64,000 bases of DNA from an uncultured Clostridia bacterium (GTDB taxonomy: Bacteria > Bacillota > Clostridia > Christensenellales > UBA1242). Below, piece by piece: positions 45,101-51,324 of the stretch. The position numbers and the translations under genes were made by a program. The stretch covers positions 682,001-746,000 of the forward strand of contig CAKVFE010000001.1 of the NCBI GenBank assembly GCA_934746645.1, read 5' to 3'. The number at the start of each line of letters is the position of its first letter. The stretch's first letter is position 1. The notes under the pieces were generated by a model. It made no database searches. It saw only the letters and a list, made by a program, of their open reading frames with translations, and was not told the DNA's origin.

Positions 45101-45815
45101 CAATAGAGGTACTATTACTAATACAACCAACAATATGAATATTGTTTACAACAACATTACATCTAATATGGATACAAGTGTTGCTGGTATCGTAGTGTAC
45201 AACTATGGTACAATCGAAAAATCTGCTAATACAGGTATGTTGTATGGTAGTATGGTCGGTGGTATCGCTGATACCAACTATGGTACAATTAATCAATGTT
45301 ATAATGTTGGCAATATGTATGCAAGCGTTGGTAATACTAGTGGACAAGCCAGAATTGGTGGTATAGCAGTTAACAACCATAGTGACTCTGGTCAAAATGG
45401 TTCAATTACAAACTGTTATGTTGTCGTAAATGAAATGGTACTAACTCCATACAATAATGGTGCAACACCATATATTGGTGGTTTGGTAACAGACAATAAG
45501 ACTCAAACATTAACAAATAGTTATGTTGTAATCAAAAAATTGACTATAACAAATAGTGCTGATAAAGCAGTTGTTGGTATGATTACTGGTGTTGATTCTA
45601 GAAAAAATGCTAACTTCTATAGCAATGTATACTATATCAATTTGACAGGTAATACATATTCTACTCTTGGTAATGATAGTACAGTAAATGTTGCTACAAG
45701 ATGCAATACTAGTGCAGATTTGGCTTCAGCATTGACAAGCGTAGCTTCTACAATTTATAGTGCAGACGCTAACAATATCAATGGTGGATATCCAATATTC
45801 CAATGGCAAAAATAA
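36144..45815 (+). CDS. giant lipoprotein with Big_2 domain and about 25 fibronectin-III-like repeats
   Basis: The 3223-residue protein has a lipoprotein signal (hydrophobic core, then FFVGC with Cys25), so it should be lipid-anchored on the outside. A bacterial Ig-like (Big_2) domain at about 30-130 is followed by about 25 repeats of roughly 95-110 residues. Each has an NGxLxWDxxxxAxxYxVxI strand pair and ends near IxxxAxGDGxxxxxSxxS, the FN3-like pattern. Acidic Pro/Asp/Gln linkers interrupt the array at about 1907-1965 and 2552-2590. The last 400 residues form a GLUG-like repeat domain (GTLDGAGYSIKGI). No LPxTG motif is present. The start at 36144 follows GGTG, and the upstream in-frame codons have no signal peptide. 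It probably acts as a long adhesin or scaffold. Confidence 0.8.
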   Translation: MISKKVKTLAILIIGVLSSVFFVGCSCSKKDIKPTGITVDVTEHSMYVGDTIDINYSILPVDTTKHTVNVTVSKLDVVSFNTTTFDGITGKLTVTAANVDKEGVVVTLTIAGTNLKATTNIKVLPDPIKLGTPLIVGYSNARDAISFKNVVGTKKYLINIDGTEYEYEDPTDTATEHYVTFDLFNADVPLDYDTQHIFKVKAVGDGVDYVDGEYSEEYKFLKYSPITNLQFNNGEFTWDAHELTSLYAIKINGVEQTVMASTNSYILNPNDAGEYKVEIAATTNKLYDNDDNMCRLISSNFSEEYVVYKLGTPALALNNLNEVNNTITNTIIEFPAISGATGYKVTVSPAVNEQTEFIINTNAIEIDDNYIAGTKYTMTVTPLGDVSNTISGGTGSIQFTKIAKVTNTDITNNVLTFDGITEASKYAIIVRSDNDCKYILTTSTTVDLAESLSVVGTYTITIRAIGTITDVINMANGEVLVTSHTFTKLGNTQIETVRNNGYITWDTVDGCVGYNIFLDDTYLTRVTENNYTLPTGSLSAGKHTIKIVAVGDGVNSITSGKSNASEYEFFKLEKPTNLAVADDTLTFDNTTNAVNYSVKINNGSYRLIGKSETTQSYKIDRDIIGGDNTIFVIAEGDNVKYISSDPSNIVVPRLQAPTNIRIENGNLVWDKIEGYTYKIYIGEDQEVLTTENNVITNLLVVSGQQTVKIKAILVGGSYLSSDYATKTIVKLESVDSESIKTECFAVDNEKSNYRLVWNPVENAVSYSINITGVNNAESVFNYNNITTTFYNLPEAYSADKYNVTITAVGNTESTNIGYINATPTSFAFTKLSKPTDLAVVNGVLTWKAPAGVMPTGYKLGIKYGENEETFVDVTLNTSYTFDLSSYGLEEIVVRIRSLGNNVNMVTGEYCTPITFSRNTAITNFKILNGVITWDKPEEGNFTYLVYGTTTPDIESSYSLLKTKIYAKENTYYCELTDIEDSVQYSIKVVVTSSGSLDSQASSILKVTKLPPVSGFKMVNRQFVWDASANATGYILDDGSGNNKTTTNTTLSFDEFAKTGAGKHNFYICAVGTAENETEGFINGELSANKLVITILKVAKRVEVKDNKLIITKENDGVVKYRVEIFDGKEDGEYFALDITVEPDEDVITIDFSEIEFSAGTYTIEVFSIGNGGDIIDSTSSYKLEGITKIDESSLGLTIVDGILQWDIDDNKTYDLYIDDILEERYKGLTGHIADLSGMTKSVTHKVQLVAHSDGMISSNKATIMVIKLPDVTNFKLTQTSLDNYTGEASYSFAWDSFGERFSGNTAMFYFEITPEPEIQPFNGKTENGAIIALPFNYSGLDAGEYVFNIQAKGRNSKTESSGFAFGFVNGDKLANPITVTVLDKLEFVSYNRETNKVTITNTNTKASYIKIAYEYRNAEDQSQNKFVHTTTINANSTEFVLDYPADMDAGFYRVYFNPIGDIDNNILNTSTVSYYDIQILSQVTNIRVNNGYLNWTHTGDEDTRYQIYVDGVLITYTTMEPDPDDAEAPEIEVTHTSFKDPAEARIVNEKIQDNLTHTITIKAIKENCIDSKFSNALKCARLDTINDANIKNSKLYWTSVANAEGYIIKLSNGDMATIFGESYNPDYDGIFVSGINAGVEGYGLPSNMPSGSYGFYVVALGTTGNDDVPEGLVYLTGGQGNIASATVLTNTEKLYLDKGIINWVSVPNAVNYKFEIAKGEEITADTNSSSFFTSGITRVSLEAERYESGVFYVVRVWAIGNGTTTLNSSTIDVVEMKVYKAPKPTNFKVVDGFISWEVPFGDSYIKYLNGGSTLDDTAKSSLLNAAKSDDTVLSSNIAFYKTLEVTINDKVYSNQTVYSIEQTQNGLRYSYDFNFTKLYNPYTVKIRFIGTSTVGYAQPDNPDQGGDTGDDNVLEYSTNLSYKTKLFADEGEVVDPGTDPGGEEPPQDQGSFINDEINVVSGNYSQEITGYKLSSPQTPIVGIKTMVENDCLYFTKVEATGFEERYLISVVDTTGELQDIEGLEINSNNIDTYKYSSSVYRVPVQDILEKVPESAVYGRIFRLNVRAMGTKDSSDSSVVNICFTSGYDHTCEVERLKRPDIQIFNGTLSVSDVATAVKQQIRIWSTSLGLTFDSNFDSDTNRANGKYAKEIIIDQSFDESNIHFPYVSRENEYIMYSLIDNPYFPQGEYYVTSKAIGNGIDKISSSESEMFEIIKRSKVVNATIDGGLFRWDHLKETHNGTVSEVSRYQITIIQYIEGITNEETGELEPQATTTKIIEATPYLDEAKQYCYYDLDSLRFPASYANGTCLYSIKVSAMGAVNTVEDASDAHYVSGDSTTSGRYKRLLPPQEVQMVNGRLTWKEVEGAVRYEVFKLNADGEEEDFGGYAIVKGDEGYRQLYFDGSEFDAGDAQFNIRIRAIPGSLTTTYLNGEFCVDICAKKLDMPDLRVEKGVVKWNTTDLSYEKSTGINIKVVKLTDSLTDDYVVYENANLAFDDSLTVNGYDILNSLVDGSKLPSGYYRIEIGFLGSNGYVTEPDGDGTETQNISTYADGDGETDPDNPDQPTEPTDPDNPDQPQDPNNPGEDGTIKYCWFNSDIKKMVVKKYDDPIADLYIGGDVENPSNYISVELDPTAVYYQFTAIKYASDNTTIVKKYAFEAFDINTTSSQYCSIYRDPTLNKSFVLFNLEAVSAVDDPNAQYTFGQEFTIYCQAYGYDRSADYTDGTIYSISNHSNYVAVEVPVTPTDLSVNTSTGVISWKNKSNNTMTKVKVYYNGSETPEYYSVEKGVNTCKLRTIGSFSVSVSSYITSVNGETMYSVYSDVQTGTFNIFNSGSGTEADPYIITESKHLINIDYYLESYYKLDNNITMRSTEMQYITNYVIGREGQEFTGTLDGAGYSIKGIYFAYNSPSVAFINTIGTTGVVKNINIGIKTNTSSNYQATTFAGITITNKGTIDGVTTLAYSNSSNGDGEIKYMAKANQSIAGIAYTNRGTITNTTNNMNIVYNNITSNMDTSVAGIVVYNYGTIEKSANTGMLYGSMVGGIADTNYGTINQCYNVGNMYASVGNTSGQARIGGIAVNNHSDSGQNGSITNCYVVVNEMVLTPYNNGATPYIGGLVTDNKTQTLTNSYVVIKKLTITNSADKAVVGMITGVDSRKNANFYSNVYYINLTGNTYSTLGNDSTVNVATRCNTSADLASALTSVASTIYSADANNINGGYPIFQWQK

Positions 45816-45827
45816 ATTTAAGTTTGT

Positions 45828-45856
45828 GTAAGAGTGCATATTGATTGCACTCTTAC
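45828..45856 (+). promoter_or_regulatory. hairpin between giant lipoprotein and sipW
   Basis: GTAAGAGTGCA pairs perfectly with TGCACTCTTAC around TATTGAT. No T-run follows, so it may be a processing or stability element, not a terminator. Confidence 0.5.
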
Positions 45857-45876
45857 TACAAATATAAAAGGATAAA

Positions 45877-46383
45877 ATGGGCAATTTAAATGTATTTAAA
45901 AAAGAAAATAAAGGTTTAAAAATATCGTTAATAGTTTTGCGTAATATATGTTTGGCAGCTCTTATTACATTGGTTGCAGCATTTGCATTGGGTTATAAGT
46001 TCCTTACAGTTCTTACAGGTTCTATGACTCCAACAATGCCAAAAAACACTGTTGTTGTAGTAAAACATATCCCAATACAAGATGTGCAAGTAGGAGATGT
46101 AATCACTTATCAAACCAATAGTAAAGCCAATGTAACCCACAGAGTTGTAGAGATAAAAGGCAAAGGCGATAATATAGCTTTGGTTACTCGAGGTGATGCA
46201 GCTGATGGTAATGACCAAAATGTAACTGTAGAAAATCCAAAAAATACTGCACAAAACAAATTTGTTGGTGTTGTAGTATATTATGTTAAAGATTTAGGTG
46301 TAGCACTTAGAATAATAAAAGAAAACATAATTATTATTGTTGTATGTGTAGCACTAGGATTGTTTATAGTTATTTATAGCTAA
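45877..46383 (+). CDS. sipW: signal peptidase I, SipW (ER) type
   Basis: The 168-residue membrane peptidase has an N-terminal helix (about 20-40) and a C-terminal helix (about 145-166). The catalytic TGSMTPTM motif gives Ser49, and NVTHRVVEI gives His88 in place of the Lys of ordinary bacterial type I peptidases. This Ser/His pairing marks the SipW/archaeal/ER class. SipW enzymes in Bacillus process TasA- and camelysin-like matrix proteins. Four probable substrates lie just downstream, each with a TFAW-type motif. AAAGGAT precedes the ATG. It probably shares the transcript of the giant lipoprotein, 61 bases upstream. Confidence 0.92.
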   Translation: MGNLNVFKKENKGLKISLIVLRNICLAALITLVAAFALGYKFLTVLTGSMTPTMPKNTVVVVKHIPIQDVQVGDVITYQTNSKANVTHRVVEIKGKGDNIALVTRGDAADGNDQNVTVENPKNTAQNKFVGVVVYYVKDLGVALRIIKENIIIIVVCVALGLFIVIYS

Positions 46384-46396
46384 ACTTTAGTTAAAT

Positions 46397-46432
46397 AAAA
46401 ATAGGTGTATGATTAGCATACATCTATTTTTT
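46397..46432 (+). terminator. terminator after sipW
   Basis: AAAATAGGTGTATG pairs with CATACATCTATTTT (one G-T pair), followed by T residues. Confidence 0.85.
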
Positions 46433-46743
46433 TATCTTGTTACTTGCTTGCTTTTTATAACTTATCTTATTAAGCTTGAATGTAGTGCAATTTAATTAAT
46501 GTAGTACAAATGTAATAAATTAGATAATATTTTTATTTAGTTAAAATTTGTTGGATATAATGCACATACTAAAATAAATAAATATTTTTTTAATTAAAAT
46601 TGATAACAATAAATCTGTGTACATAATTGTTATTGTATATAATAAGACAATTATTTAAGAAATATATTTTAATAACAATATAAAAACTATATTTAAAGTC
46701 AATAATTTAGATTTTGTATTAAAATTTTGTGATATATAATTGC
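46433..46743. other. AT-rich spacer, no gene seen
   Basis: Only A/T-rich low-complexity sequence lies between the sipW terminator and the promoter of the substrate genes. No RNA motif or ORF with a ribosome site was seen. Confidence 0.45.
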
Positions 46744-46772
46744 TTTACAAAAAAGGCAAAAAATCGTAAAAT
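46744..46772 (+). promoter_or_regulatory. promoter of the SipW-substrate genes
   Basis: TTTACA (46744-46749), a 17-base spacer, then TAAAAT (46767-46772), 27 bases before the first ATG. Confidence 0.5.
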
Positions 46773-46798
46773 TACAATAGGGATAAGTGTGAGCATTT

Positions 46799-47512
46799 AT
46801 GCGTAAACAAAGAACTTCGAGTTTAATAGATAATCGCTTAATTATTGCAATATTTAGTGTTGCAATAGTTATTGTGATGGGGTTGGGCGTAACATTTGCT
46901 TGGCTTACCGATAGGTACAATAAAAAAGGTAATACAACCATTGGTCAAGTTGGTATAGAAATATATAGTGGTACTACAAAACTTAATGGTACATTAGATG
47001 CAGACGGCAACTATACAGTGGGTCAACCATTGCAAGTTGAATTTGGAGCACTTAATACTAAAAAGACAGTTGATATCAGTATCAAAAATACAGGTACAAT
47101 ACCGGGTATTGTAAGATGCTTTATAGCAATAACAACTGATGAAGGTCCACACGACCACTATACAGACCTTGATGGTGCAAAATATGTGGTAAAGACCAAT
47201 CAAATGAGTATTACTCAAGACAACTGGGTAACATTGTATGATGATGAATTAATCAATGATTGTTATTACTTCAATTCGTTTTTAAACGAACAGATACCAG
47301 CTAACACTAGTAAATCAATTATTAGTGATATGACACCAATAGCAGACGGACTTAATAATACATCAGTGTATGTGTATATAAGAGCCGAAATAGTGGCATA
47401 TTCGGGTAATGCTTATCAAGTAGATACAGTTGATAATCCAGTAGCCGATATAGACAAACCTTTTGGTGTACTAACAACAGATTTTTTAAATACTTGGACA
47501 GCGTGGAGATAG
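46799..47512 (+). CDS. TasA/camelysin-like SipW substrate 1
   Basis: The 237-residue protein has a basic start and a hydrophobic core ending in GVTFAWLTD (about residues 28-40), which matches the SipW-type signal with cleavage near TFAW. The mature part is beta-rich, with a KTVDISIKNTGTIPGIVR segment typical of TasA-like domains, in which the chain avoids disulfides and forms a jelly-roll. It should be exported and released, or polymerise at the surface. The ribosome site (AGGGA) is rather far from the ATG. It is first of a cluster of related genes. Confidence 0.75.
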   Translation: MRKQRTSSLIDNRLIIAIFSVAIVIVMGLGVTFAWLTDRYNKKGNTTIGQVGIEIYSGTTKLNGTLDADGNYTVGQPLQVEFGALNTKKTVDISIKNTGTIPGIVRCFIAITTDEGPHDHYTDLDGAKYVVKTNQMSITQDNWVTLYDDELINDCYYFNSFLNEQIPANTSKSIISDMTPIADGLNNTSVYVYIRAEIVAYSGNAYQVDTVDNPVADIDKPFGVLTTDFLNTWTAWR

Positions 47513-47536
47513 TTAAATAAAATAAGGAGGAGATAA

Positions 47537-48166
47537 ATGGACAGTATTTATGATTACAATCATTTAGGCAGTAAGTTTAATAAAATTGTCTCTCTTCTTA
47601 TTATTGCTGTTTTGTGCTTTTTAATATTTTATTTTGTTACTTCAGCTTGGTTTGGCGAAAGTGAAGTAGCTAACAAAGTATTTGTAATTGGCGAAATTAA
47701 ACTTGATGTTGATGCTGATTTAACTTTTGATGAAGAATATCTTCAACCACACAAAATATATGATAAAATGCCTACTACAATCAAATGTGTAGAAAATACA
47801 GATGAAGCGTATATAAAAGTTAAATTAGAAACAGATTATCAAATTAAAGACCACCATGTAGTATTCCCAGTTTTGTATGTTAGTCCAGAAGATGAAGCTG
47901 AAGGCAAACAAACTTGGATATATAACGAAATAGATGATTGCTATTATTATGTTGGATATATTGCTAGTGATAAAGTTGCAACCTTTAATACAGGTATTTA
48001 TGTTACCAATGATATCAACAATGTTGATAAAAATCATCCAGTAGAGCTATCAATAACTGTATATGCAATACAAAGACATTATAAAGCATACACATTTGCA
48101 GAAGAATGGACTTTTGCTCCAGACGAATGGAAAGAAGCCATAGCACAATATGATATAGTTAATTAA
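47537..48166 (+). CDS. TasA-like SipW substrate 2 (TSAWFGES signal)
   Basis: The 209-residue protein has a hydrophobic segment (about 15-36) ending in FVTSAWFGES, a variant of the SipW signal. The mature chain opens with KVFVIGEIKLDVDADLTFDEE and continues with the NTDEAYIKVKLETD strand pattern seen in its neighbours. Excellent AAGGAGGAG lies 6 bases before the ATG, 24 bases after the previous stop. No catalytic motif is present; it is probably structural. Confidence 0.68.
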   Translation: MDSIYDYNHLGSKFNKIVSLLIIAVLCFLIFYFVTSAWFGESEVANKVFVIGEIKLDVDADLTFDEEYLQPHKIYDKMPTTIKCVENTDEAYIKVKLETDYQIKDHHVVFPVLYVSPEDEAEGKQTWIYNEIDDCYYYVGYIASDKVATFNTGIYVTNDINNVDKNHPVELSITVYAIQRHYKAYTFAEEWTFAPDEWKEAIAQYDIVN

Positions 48167-48211
48167 TTCTAATATATATAGTATTAACATATAATAAAAA
48201 AGGAGATAACA

Positions 48212-48913
48212 ATGGCAGAGCGTAAAAATGAAACATTGCTTAATTCACAGCGAATAGTAATAATTATTCTTAGTGCTGTTTTGCTTATGACACTTGTGGG
48301 TGGCGTAACTTTTGCTTGGTATACTCGTGTTATTTCTGATATGTTGGGTATTAGACTTTCTGACCCAGTAGAAATTTATATTACAGACGAACTTAATGTT
48401 CCAAAGGGTGGCACAGTCACAATACCACTTGATGACACAATTATTTTGCCAGGTACTCGTATTAATATGAAACTTGGTTTTGTTATGGGTATGGAAAATA
48501 GACCTTCATCTCCTGCATTTGTAAGAGTTAAATTAAAGATTAGTTCTAACGCACTTACAGATATGGGTGGAGATATTATAGAAGAAGGACTAGTTGATTT
48601 TGACAATGGTAATAGTGCTCCTAACCCTATATCTAGTGATTGGGTTGAAGCAGATTTTGGTAGTGATGATGGCGGAAAATGGTGGGTATTTAGTGAAAAT
48701 GTTGATGGTGTAATTTCTGCTCGTACAGCATACAACGGCGAAAAACATACATTTATAGATGGTCAAATTAGAATAAGTACCAAACTTACAAACATATTTG
48801 CCAATAAAGATATCACTATAGATTATGTTGTTAGTGCTATCCAAACAATGAATGTTGAAAACCCTATAAGAGATATCAACAATCCAACTTGGGGTAAACT
48901 TATTGAAGATTAA
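48212..48913 (+). CDS. TasA-like SipW substrate 3
   Basis: The 233-residue protein has a signal segment LLMTLVGGVTFAWYTR (about 24-40) followed by LGIRLSDPVEIYITDE. The mature part has the PGTRINMKLGFVM and AFVRVKLKIS strands also found in the protein at 50548-51309, which shares the layout SDP(V/I)...PG-R-N...ALLRVKL. These two are the closest paralogues in the cluster. AAGGAG precedes the ATG. Confidence 0.72.
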   Translation: MAERKNETLLNSQRIVIIILSAVLLMTLVGGVTFAWYTRVISDMLGIRLSDPVEIYITDELNVPKGGTVTIPLDDTIILPGTRINMKLGFVMGMENRPSSPAFVRVKLKISSNALTDMGGDIIEEGLVDFDNGNSAPNPISSDWVEADFGSDDGGKWWVFSENVDGVISARTAYNGEKHTFIDGQIRISTKLTNIFANKDITIDYVVSAIQTMNVENPIRDINNPTWGKLIED

Positions 48914-48937
48914 AAACTTGCTTTTGCAAGTTTTTTA
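48912..48937 (+). terminator. terminator after substrate 3
   Basis: AAAACTTGC pairs with GCAAGTTTT around a T loop, followed by T residues. Confidence 0.85.
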
Positions 48938-48999
48938 TTTGTCTAATAGTATTTAGTAGTGTTGAAAATATAAATATTTACAATAATTTATACTCAAGG

Positions 49000-49290
49000 A
49001 AGTTTATGTAAGCGACACGGAGTGGCATTTAACATAAACTGACGCCGAATCAAAACTATGTATCCATTGTGTAGCAATGGTTGTTGCGATTAGCAACTTG
49101 TGTTGTGAACAAAGTGAACAATACAACATCACATAGTTTATATTATCGGAAGTTAGACGAAAGCAGTGCGAAGCAATATTTTCGTATAACTGATGTTTAT
49201 TCAAACTGTGATGCCACAAGATATTGTGGAGTTGTGCCTAGCAACTTGTGTTGTGAACAAAGTGAACAATACAACATCACATAGTTTATA
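49000..49290. repeat. palindrome-rich insert with a duplicated 52-bp unit
   Basis: The 52-bp sequence at 49091-49142 recurs exactly at 49239-49290. In between and upstream are several hairpins: AGTTTATGT/ACATAAACT (49001-49041 region), CCATTG/CAATGG, GTTGC/GCAAC, ACGAAA/TTTCGT and CCACAA/TTGTGG. The composition is richer in G/C than the flanks. It looks like a composite dispersed intergenic repeat. It lies in a 530-bp gap (48914-49440) with no gene. Confidence 0.75.
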
Positions 49291-49440
49291 ATTAATGAAG
49301 TGCTTTAAGATAAACAAATTGATGTAAAAAATAACAACTTTTTATTAAGTGTAAATTGGTAAAAATATTGATGTTGTGTTTTTAAGAATAAAGACAAAAT
49401 AATTGTCAAAAATTATTAAAAACACAAAGGTAAATTGTCT

Positions 49441-50316
49441 ATGAATACTACATCAAAAAGAGATATAAAAACCAGTCATAATAAAAAGAAAAATACAAAA
49501 AATATTGGCAATTTAAGCAAGAAAAAAATGGAGATTTCTAATGAAAAATCCAATAAAAAAATTGTAAATACAACCAATCAAGCCAATAATAAAAATAGTA
49601 AAAACAACAATAAAAAAAGTAATGTAAATGACGATAAATATACTCAAAAAAATCTGGATAATACAGCTATAAAATCAGATAAAAATAATAAAAAATCTGC
49701 TAAAGATAATGTAGATAATTGTGACAAAAATTTGAGTTTTAATAAAAAATATAAAAAGATAATTAATGGCTTAATTTGGGCATTATGCGTAGTTGGCGTT
49801 TTAATGGTTATTGAAGCTATAATGCTTATAGTTTATGTTCCAAGATACTATAAAGTAAAGTCCAATATTGGTATGACAATGCTAAAGCAAATTGATATAG
49901 AAATAAACGAAAATAAAAGTGAAAGCAAAGCAATTACAATTATTAAAAATGCTATTGGTGGAGTGGAGTATTTTCAAAATGTAAAAGTTGTAAGTGGAGA
50001 GCTTAAAAAGTCGCAAGTTATTAGAGCAAAAGCAAGTGTTGTTGATGGAGATGGAGTAACAAAAAATCTTGAGATAATATGTGACAATAATTGGGTAAAA
50101 GGAGAAGATAATTATTACTATTATCAATATGTTGTAACCCAATCTAAAAACATAGATTTTTGCAATAAAATTATTTTACCGATTGACTTAAATAAAGACA
50201 CTGATACTTCCAACCAACATATTGCTATATTTACTATTGAAAGCTTAGATTATAATGCTGGATATGCAGGTATGCTGTGGGATACACCATTTTCACAATG
50301 GATAGTTGAGATTTAA
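49441..50316 (+). CDS. single-pass protein with Lys/Asn-rich cytoplasmic tail, TasA-cluster member
   Basis: The 291-residue protein begins with about 100 residues rich in Lys, Asn, Ser and Asp (low complexity, cytoplasmic). One transmembrane helix (about 103-127) and an extracellular beta domain (about 130-291) follow. No TFAW-like motif follows the helix, so it should stay anchored. The ATG at 49441 (AAAGG about 10 bases upstream) is preferred to the TTG at 49435. The extracellular part has no cysteine pattern except at ICDN and FCNK. Given the neighbours, it may tether the exported proteins. Confidence 0.6.
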   Translation: MNTTSKRDIKTSHNKKKNTKNIGNLSKKKMEISNEKSNKKIVNTTNQANNKNSKNNNKKSNVNDDKYTQKNLDNTAIKSDKNNKKSAKDNVDNCDKNLSFNKKYKKIINGLIWALCVVGVLMVIEAIMLIVYVPRYYKVKSNIGMTMLKQIDIEINENKSESKAITIIKNAIGGVEYFQNVKVVSGELKKSQVIRAKASVVDGDGVTKNLEIICDNNWVKGEDNYYYYQYVVTQSKNIDFCNKIILPIDLNKDTDTSNQHIAIFTIESLDYNAGYAGMLWDTPFSQWIVEI

Positions 50317-50331
50317 ACAATTTTTAAAATT

Positions 50332-50359
50332 GTCACCAAAATTTTTTGGTGGCTTTTTT
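50332..50359 (+). terminator. terminator after Lys/Asn-rich protein gene
   Basis: GTCACCAAAA pairs with TTTTGGTGGC (one G-T pair), followed by T residues. Confidence 0.85.
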
Positions 50360-50547
50360 AGTGCGTAAATCCAATAATTTGGATATATTTTTTGTTATTT
50401 TTTAACTGAATAATGTTGCCTAAATAGTAATATATTATAAATAAACTTATTTTGTGGGATTTTTTGTTTTACTAAAACCAAAAAATTTAATATACTAATA
50501 ATGATTAAGATGTGTAAGTGTGTCTACTTTAGACATTAGGAGAAAGT

Positions 50548-51309
50548 TTGAAAGTATCAAGAGAAATTAATAAATACACAAGCTTAATAATTGTTTTGAG
50601 TGTGCTTCTAGCTATATCTTTGGTAGCTGGTGCTACTTTTGCGTGGTTTGCAAGCACTGATAGAAATGTTACTACAATCAGTTTGGGCGACCCCGTAGTT
50701 GTTAACATAGCACAAAATGATAATGGTGAAATTTTGCCAGACGGCGCAGATTTGCCATTTACTATAGATTATCCAAGATTATTGCCAGGTATGCGTATCA
50801 ATACTTATGCAGGTGTTAAGTTTACTCCAAGTAAGACACCAGCACTTTTGCGTGTTAAGTTGAATGTTGTTGTTGAAGGTGGCTCTGCTAGTGCACAAGA
50901 AATAGCAGAATTAGTGGGACTACTTAACGAGCAGATTATTGCTAAGGCTTCATTTGATGGTGAAGGATATCCATGGATACAAGACAAAGAAACCGGTTGG
51001 TGGTATTATACCAATGGCAACAATGATAATTCAGATGTAAAAAACTCTACTGTAGAGCATATCAACTGTGAAGATGGACCAGTCGTAGACTTCCTTAACC
51101 CACATAGAGATCAAGTTATTATTATGCCATCTACTGTAGACAATAAGTTTAGTACTGCTAAAGTTACTTTCTGGTTCTCTGTACAAGCAATACAAGCATT
51201 GATACCAGCTAGTCCAGATGACGATACCGGCACATATATGGTTACTACTATCCGTAATGTAGAATCAGTATTTACTGAAGCATTTGCTGGTAGCGATAGC
51301 AATATTTAA
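50548..51309 (+). CDS. TasA-like SipW substrate 4
   Basis: The 253-residue protein starts at TTG 50548 behind AGGAGA. Its signal segment SLVAGATFAWFAST (about residues 24-37) is the clearest SipW-type site in the window. The mature chain starts ISLGDPVVVNIAQND and continues with PRLLPGMRINTYAGVKF and PALLRVKLNVVVEGG, paralogous to the gene at 48212-48913. It is predicted to be exported and structural. The next gene starts 15 bases after the stop. Confidence 0.75.
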   Translation: MKVSREINKYTSLIIVLSVLLAISLVAGATFAWFASTDRNVTTISLGDPVVVNIAQNDNGEILPDGADLPFTIDYPRLLPGMRINTYAGVKFTPSKTPALLRVKLNVVVEGGSASAQEIAELVGLLNEQIIAKASFDGEGYPWIQDKETGWWYYTNGNNDNSDVKNSTVEHINCEDGPVVDFLNPHRDQVIIMPSTVDNKFSTAKVTFWFSVQAIQALIPASPDDDTGTYMVTTIRNVESVFTEAFAGSDSNI

Positions 51310-51324
51310 TTAGGAAGGAATAAT

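Noticed and set aside
49081..49284. 67-residue ORF in the palindromic insert
   Set aside because: It has no ribosome site, repeats itself through the 52-bp DNA duplication and has no protein-like composition. It is a by-product of the repeat.
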